Positions 6,369-7,778 of a DNA stretch of 7,778 bases are shown one piece after another. Source of the DNA: Prevotellaceae bacterium. Lineage in GTDB: Bacteria; Bacteroidota; Bacteroidia; Bacteroidales; UBA932. The notes under the pieces are model-generated. The model worked only from the letters and a program-made list of their open reading frames with translations, was not told where the DNA came from and did no database searches. Position numbers and translations under genes: made by a program. The DNA is taken from the NCBI GenBank assembly GCA_031257455.1, contig JAIROQ010000084.1, forward strand, positions 1 to 7,778, in the 5' to 3' direction. Within the stretch, counting starts at the first letter, position 1. Each line of letters begins with the position of its first letter.

Positions 6369-7562
6369 ATGAGAAACAAACGCACCCTTTTCTTTTCAAC
6401 AGACTTTTTATTGTCGGCTATCCTTTGCCTGTACGCCGCATCCCTGTACTTTTCAAACAGGACGGTTGTCTGTGCGACTGTCCTTATGGTAGCCGCCGGC
6501 GCGGCATTGGTAATTTACAGGACAGGCTGCGGCAAGCAGAAATTATCGCGGCCGCACCCGCTTGTTTATGGCTGGCTGGCCGTGTATGTCGTACGGGTTG
6601 TATGGCTATTGTTCAGTAACAATCCCCAAAACGGGTTGCGCTGGATAGATACCGGCTTGCCGTTTATCCTTTTTCCACTGCTCTTCCAATACCTCCCGTG
6701 GAATGAACGCATATTGAAAACCGTGCTGGTTTTTTTCGTACGTTTCACGTGGCTGTTTTGTGCAGTCACTCTTTTTACCGTTGCCTGGCACAGCATCGAT
6801 GTCCCGGTAAATATGAAGGAATGGTTGCTGCACCCGAAAAGTTATCCTTTCGCTTATACGTGGACAAACTATGACCAGCCATCGTTTCTTTGTGTCATTT
6901 ATTTAATGGCGCTCCCGGCGGGGCTGTACCTGAAACGCAAATACGGCGCTGTTTCTACGGTGGAAATTATTACGCTTATTATAGTCGAAGCGGCTATGCT
7001 TGCCTTTACCGGCGCGCGTGTCGGATTTATTATATTGCCCGTATTACTTTTGTGGATGTTATTCTACCGTATTTCATTCAAGCGGAAAATGGTTGCTGTC
7101 GGCGCATTGGGAATACTTGCCGGGGCGATGGTTATGGCCCTCCTGGGATGGCAAAATCAATTTACCGACCGCTTCAAAGACCCTGCCCGCATACAATTAT
7201 GGGAAACAGCGATGGCTTCCATCAAAGAAAAACCGTTGCTGGGCACAGGCACCGGCGGCATGGACGCCGTGATAGGGACGCCGGAAATGACGGAGAAAAT
7301 AGGGCAAACGCTCAGTTATCCGCACAATCAATATCTCGGCGAAGTGATGCACTTCGGCATTATCGGCGCCACGGCATTATTCGGCACATTGGCTTATCTG
7401 CTGGTTTGGGCTTTCCGCAAAAAAGATTTCCTGTTGCAATCCTTACTGTTCATATTATTTATTTTTATGTTTACGGAAATGCCCCTCGACTCGCACAAGG
7501 GTATTAATTTTTTCCTGTTTTTTATATCCATCTTTACCGTCAGTTTAAGGTTTAAGGTTTAA
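6369..7562 (+). CDS. O-antigen ligase/polymerase family membrane protein
   Basis: The 397-residue protein is very hydrophobic, with about 11-12 predicted membrane spans. A larger soluble, probably periplasmic, loop lies at about 261-327. The region 210-350 carries the pattern of the Wzy_C/WaaL family: TGARVG (214-219, with a conserved-type Arg), RIQLWETA (274-281), a glycine-rich GTGTGG (292-297) and PHNQYL (318-323, with the His typical of ligases), followed by a helix starting GIIG. Such proteins act at the periplasmic face of the inner membrane, transferring undecaprenyl-linked glycan to lipid A-core (ligase) or extending repeat units (polymerase); sequence alone does not separate these. 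The glycosyltransferase downstream supports a surface-glycan role. It starts 29 bp after mqnE and may share its transcript. Its last residues, SLRFKV, and its stop codon are encoded by the heptamer array, so the original C-terminus may have been replaced. Confidence 0.82.
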   Translation: MRNKRTLFFSTDFLLSAILCLYAASLYFSNRTVVCATVLMVAAGAALVIYRTGCGKQKLSRPHPLVYGWLAVYVVRVVWLLFSNNPQNGLRWIDTGLPFILFPLLFQYLPWNERILKTVLVFFVRFTWLFCAVTLFTVAWHSIDVPVNMKEWLLHPKSYPFAYTWTNYDQPSFLCVIYLMALPAGLYLKRKYGAVSTVEIITLIIVEAAMLAFTGARVGFIILPVLLLWMLFYRISFKRKMVAVGALGILAGAMVMALLGWQNQFTDRFKDPARIQLWETAMASIKEKPLLGTGTGGMDAVIGTPEMTEKIGQTLSYPHNQYLGEVMHFGIIGATALFGTLAYLLVWAFRKKDFLLQSLLFILFIFMFTEMPLDSHKGINFFLFFISIFTVSLRFKV

Positions 7563-7620
7563 AGTTGGCTGGCGCGTCAGCAAACCTTAAACTTTAAACC
7601 TTAAACTTTAAACCTTAAAT
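7543..7620. repeat. Inverted heptamer arrays around the GCGCGTCAGC core; long hairpin
   Basis: Three direct units GTTTAAG, GTTTAAG and GTTTAAA (7543-7563) precede the core TTGGCTGGCGCGTCAGC (7565-7581). After it come the inverted units CTTAAAC, TTTAAAC, CTTAAAC, TTTAAAC and CTTAAAT (7586-7620). The arms pair over most of 7543-7564 against 7585-7606 with a few mismatches or bulges, and the core adds an inner GCTG/CAGC stem with loop GCGCGT. The transcript between the ligase-like gene and the glycosyltransferase should therefore fold into a long AU-rich hairpin with a GC-rich tip. It lacks a terminal U-tract, so a classic intrinsic terminator is not supported. Confidence 0.85.
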
Positions 7621-7631
7621 CGGAAATCAAA

Positions 7632-7778
7632 ATGCAAAAAATCTCCGCCGTAATTATCACTTTCAATGAAGAACGGAATATGCTTCGTTGCCTGCAATCG
7701 CTGGATGGAATTGCGGACGAAATTATTGTGGTGGACTCTTTCTCTACCGATGCTACCAAAGAGATATGCCGGCAATAT
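7632..7778 (+). CDS. Family 2 glycosyltransferase, N-terminal part (runs off window)
   Basis: The open frame from ATG 7632 continues to the last base (49 codons, no stop). It begins MQKISAVIITFNEERN, the first beta-strand and nucleotide-binding loop of GT-A fold family 2 transferases. EIIVVDSFSTDAT (residues 30-42) follows, where the VDSxSTDxT form is typical of the WaaE/KdtX-like group that adds sugars in LPS core or related glycans. The catalytic DxD and base are beyond the edge, so sugar and acceptor cannot be predicted. It starts 11 bp after the inverted repeat and 69 bp after the ligase-like stop, on the same strand, consistent with a surface-polysaccharide cluster. Confidence 0.88.
   Translation, partial: MQKISAVIITFNEERNMLRCLQSLDGIADEIIVVDSFSTDATKEICRQY

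Noticed and set aside
6890..7507. A 205-codon open frame on the plus strand within the ligase-like gene
   Set aside because: It lies in another frame of a well-supported membrane protein with conserved family motifs; its translation is low-hydrophobicity and rich in Arg/Gly/His, with no recognisable domain.
6340..7620. Heptamers resembling telomere repeats (TTTAAGG compared with plant-type TTTAGGG), or a CRISPR array
   Set aside because: The units are contiguous without spacers, mixed in orientation, only three to five units long, and between bacterial genes; neither telomere nor CRISPR fits.

Overview
The window looks like chromosomal DNA from a member of the Bacteroidota, most likely Bacteroidales-like. 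Three things point there: a type IX secretion (T9SS) gene pair (PorP/SprF-family protein plus a giant secreted protein with a gliding-motility-type C-terminal sorting domain), promoters of the Bacteroidetes form (TTG, about 20 bp, TAnnTTTG), and no clear Shine-Dalgarno sequences. No RNA gene, insertion sequence, integrase or CRISPR array is visible.

Layout. Positions 1-208 are an AT-rich regulatory region with a candidate leftward promoter, an 18-bp near-repeat and the promoter of rpmH. rpmH (ribosomal protein L34, 209-361, too short to show in a length-filtered ORF list) ends at a strong intrinsic terminator (383-411). Converging on it from the right is a two-gene minus-strand operon: a 1218-residue multi-Ig T9SS cargo (1399-5055), followed 13 bp later by its probable PorP/SprF partner (423-1385). 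The 183-bp intergenic region 5056-5238 holds two diverging promoter elements with a compound tandem repeat between them. To the right run mqnE (futalosine-pathway menaquinone synthesis, radical SAM, 5239-6339), an O-antigen ligase/polymerase-like membrane protein (6369-7562) and the beginning of a family 2 glycosyltransferase (7632 to the window edge).

Functional picture. The minus-strand pair should place a long, rod-like adhesin-type protein on the cell surface through the T9SS. The ligase-like protein and glycosyltransferase belong to surface polysaccharide or LPS synthesis. T9SS cargo is often anchored to LPS in this phylum, so the two halves could meet at the cell surface, but that link is inference from proximity. 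mqnE is a respiratory-quinone gene that shares the strand, and perhaps a transcript, with the glycan genes.

The least ordinary material is non-coding. Short 7- and 8-bp tandem arrays occur at three places (5122-5205, 6340-6360, 7543-7620). Two of them surround a nearly identical 17-bp core (TTGGCT, T or G, GCGCGTCAGC) capable of forming a hairpin. The arrays abut or supply gene stop codons, and one set fills the space where the -33 elements of two divergent promoters should lie.
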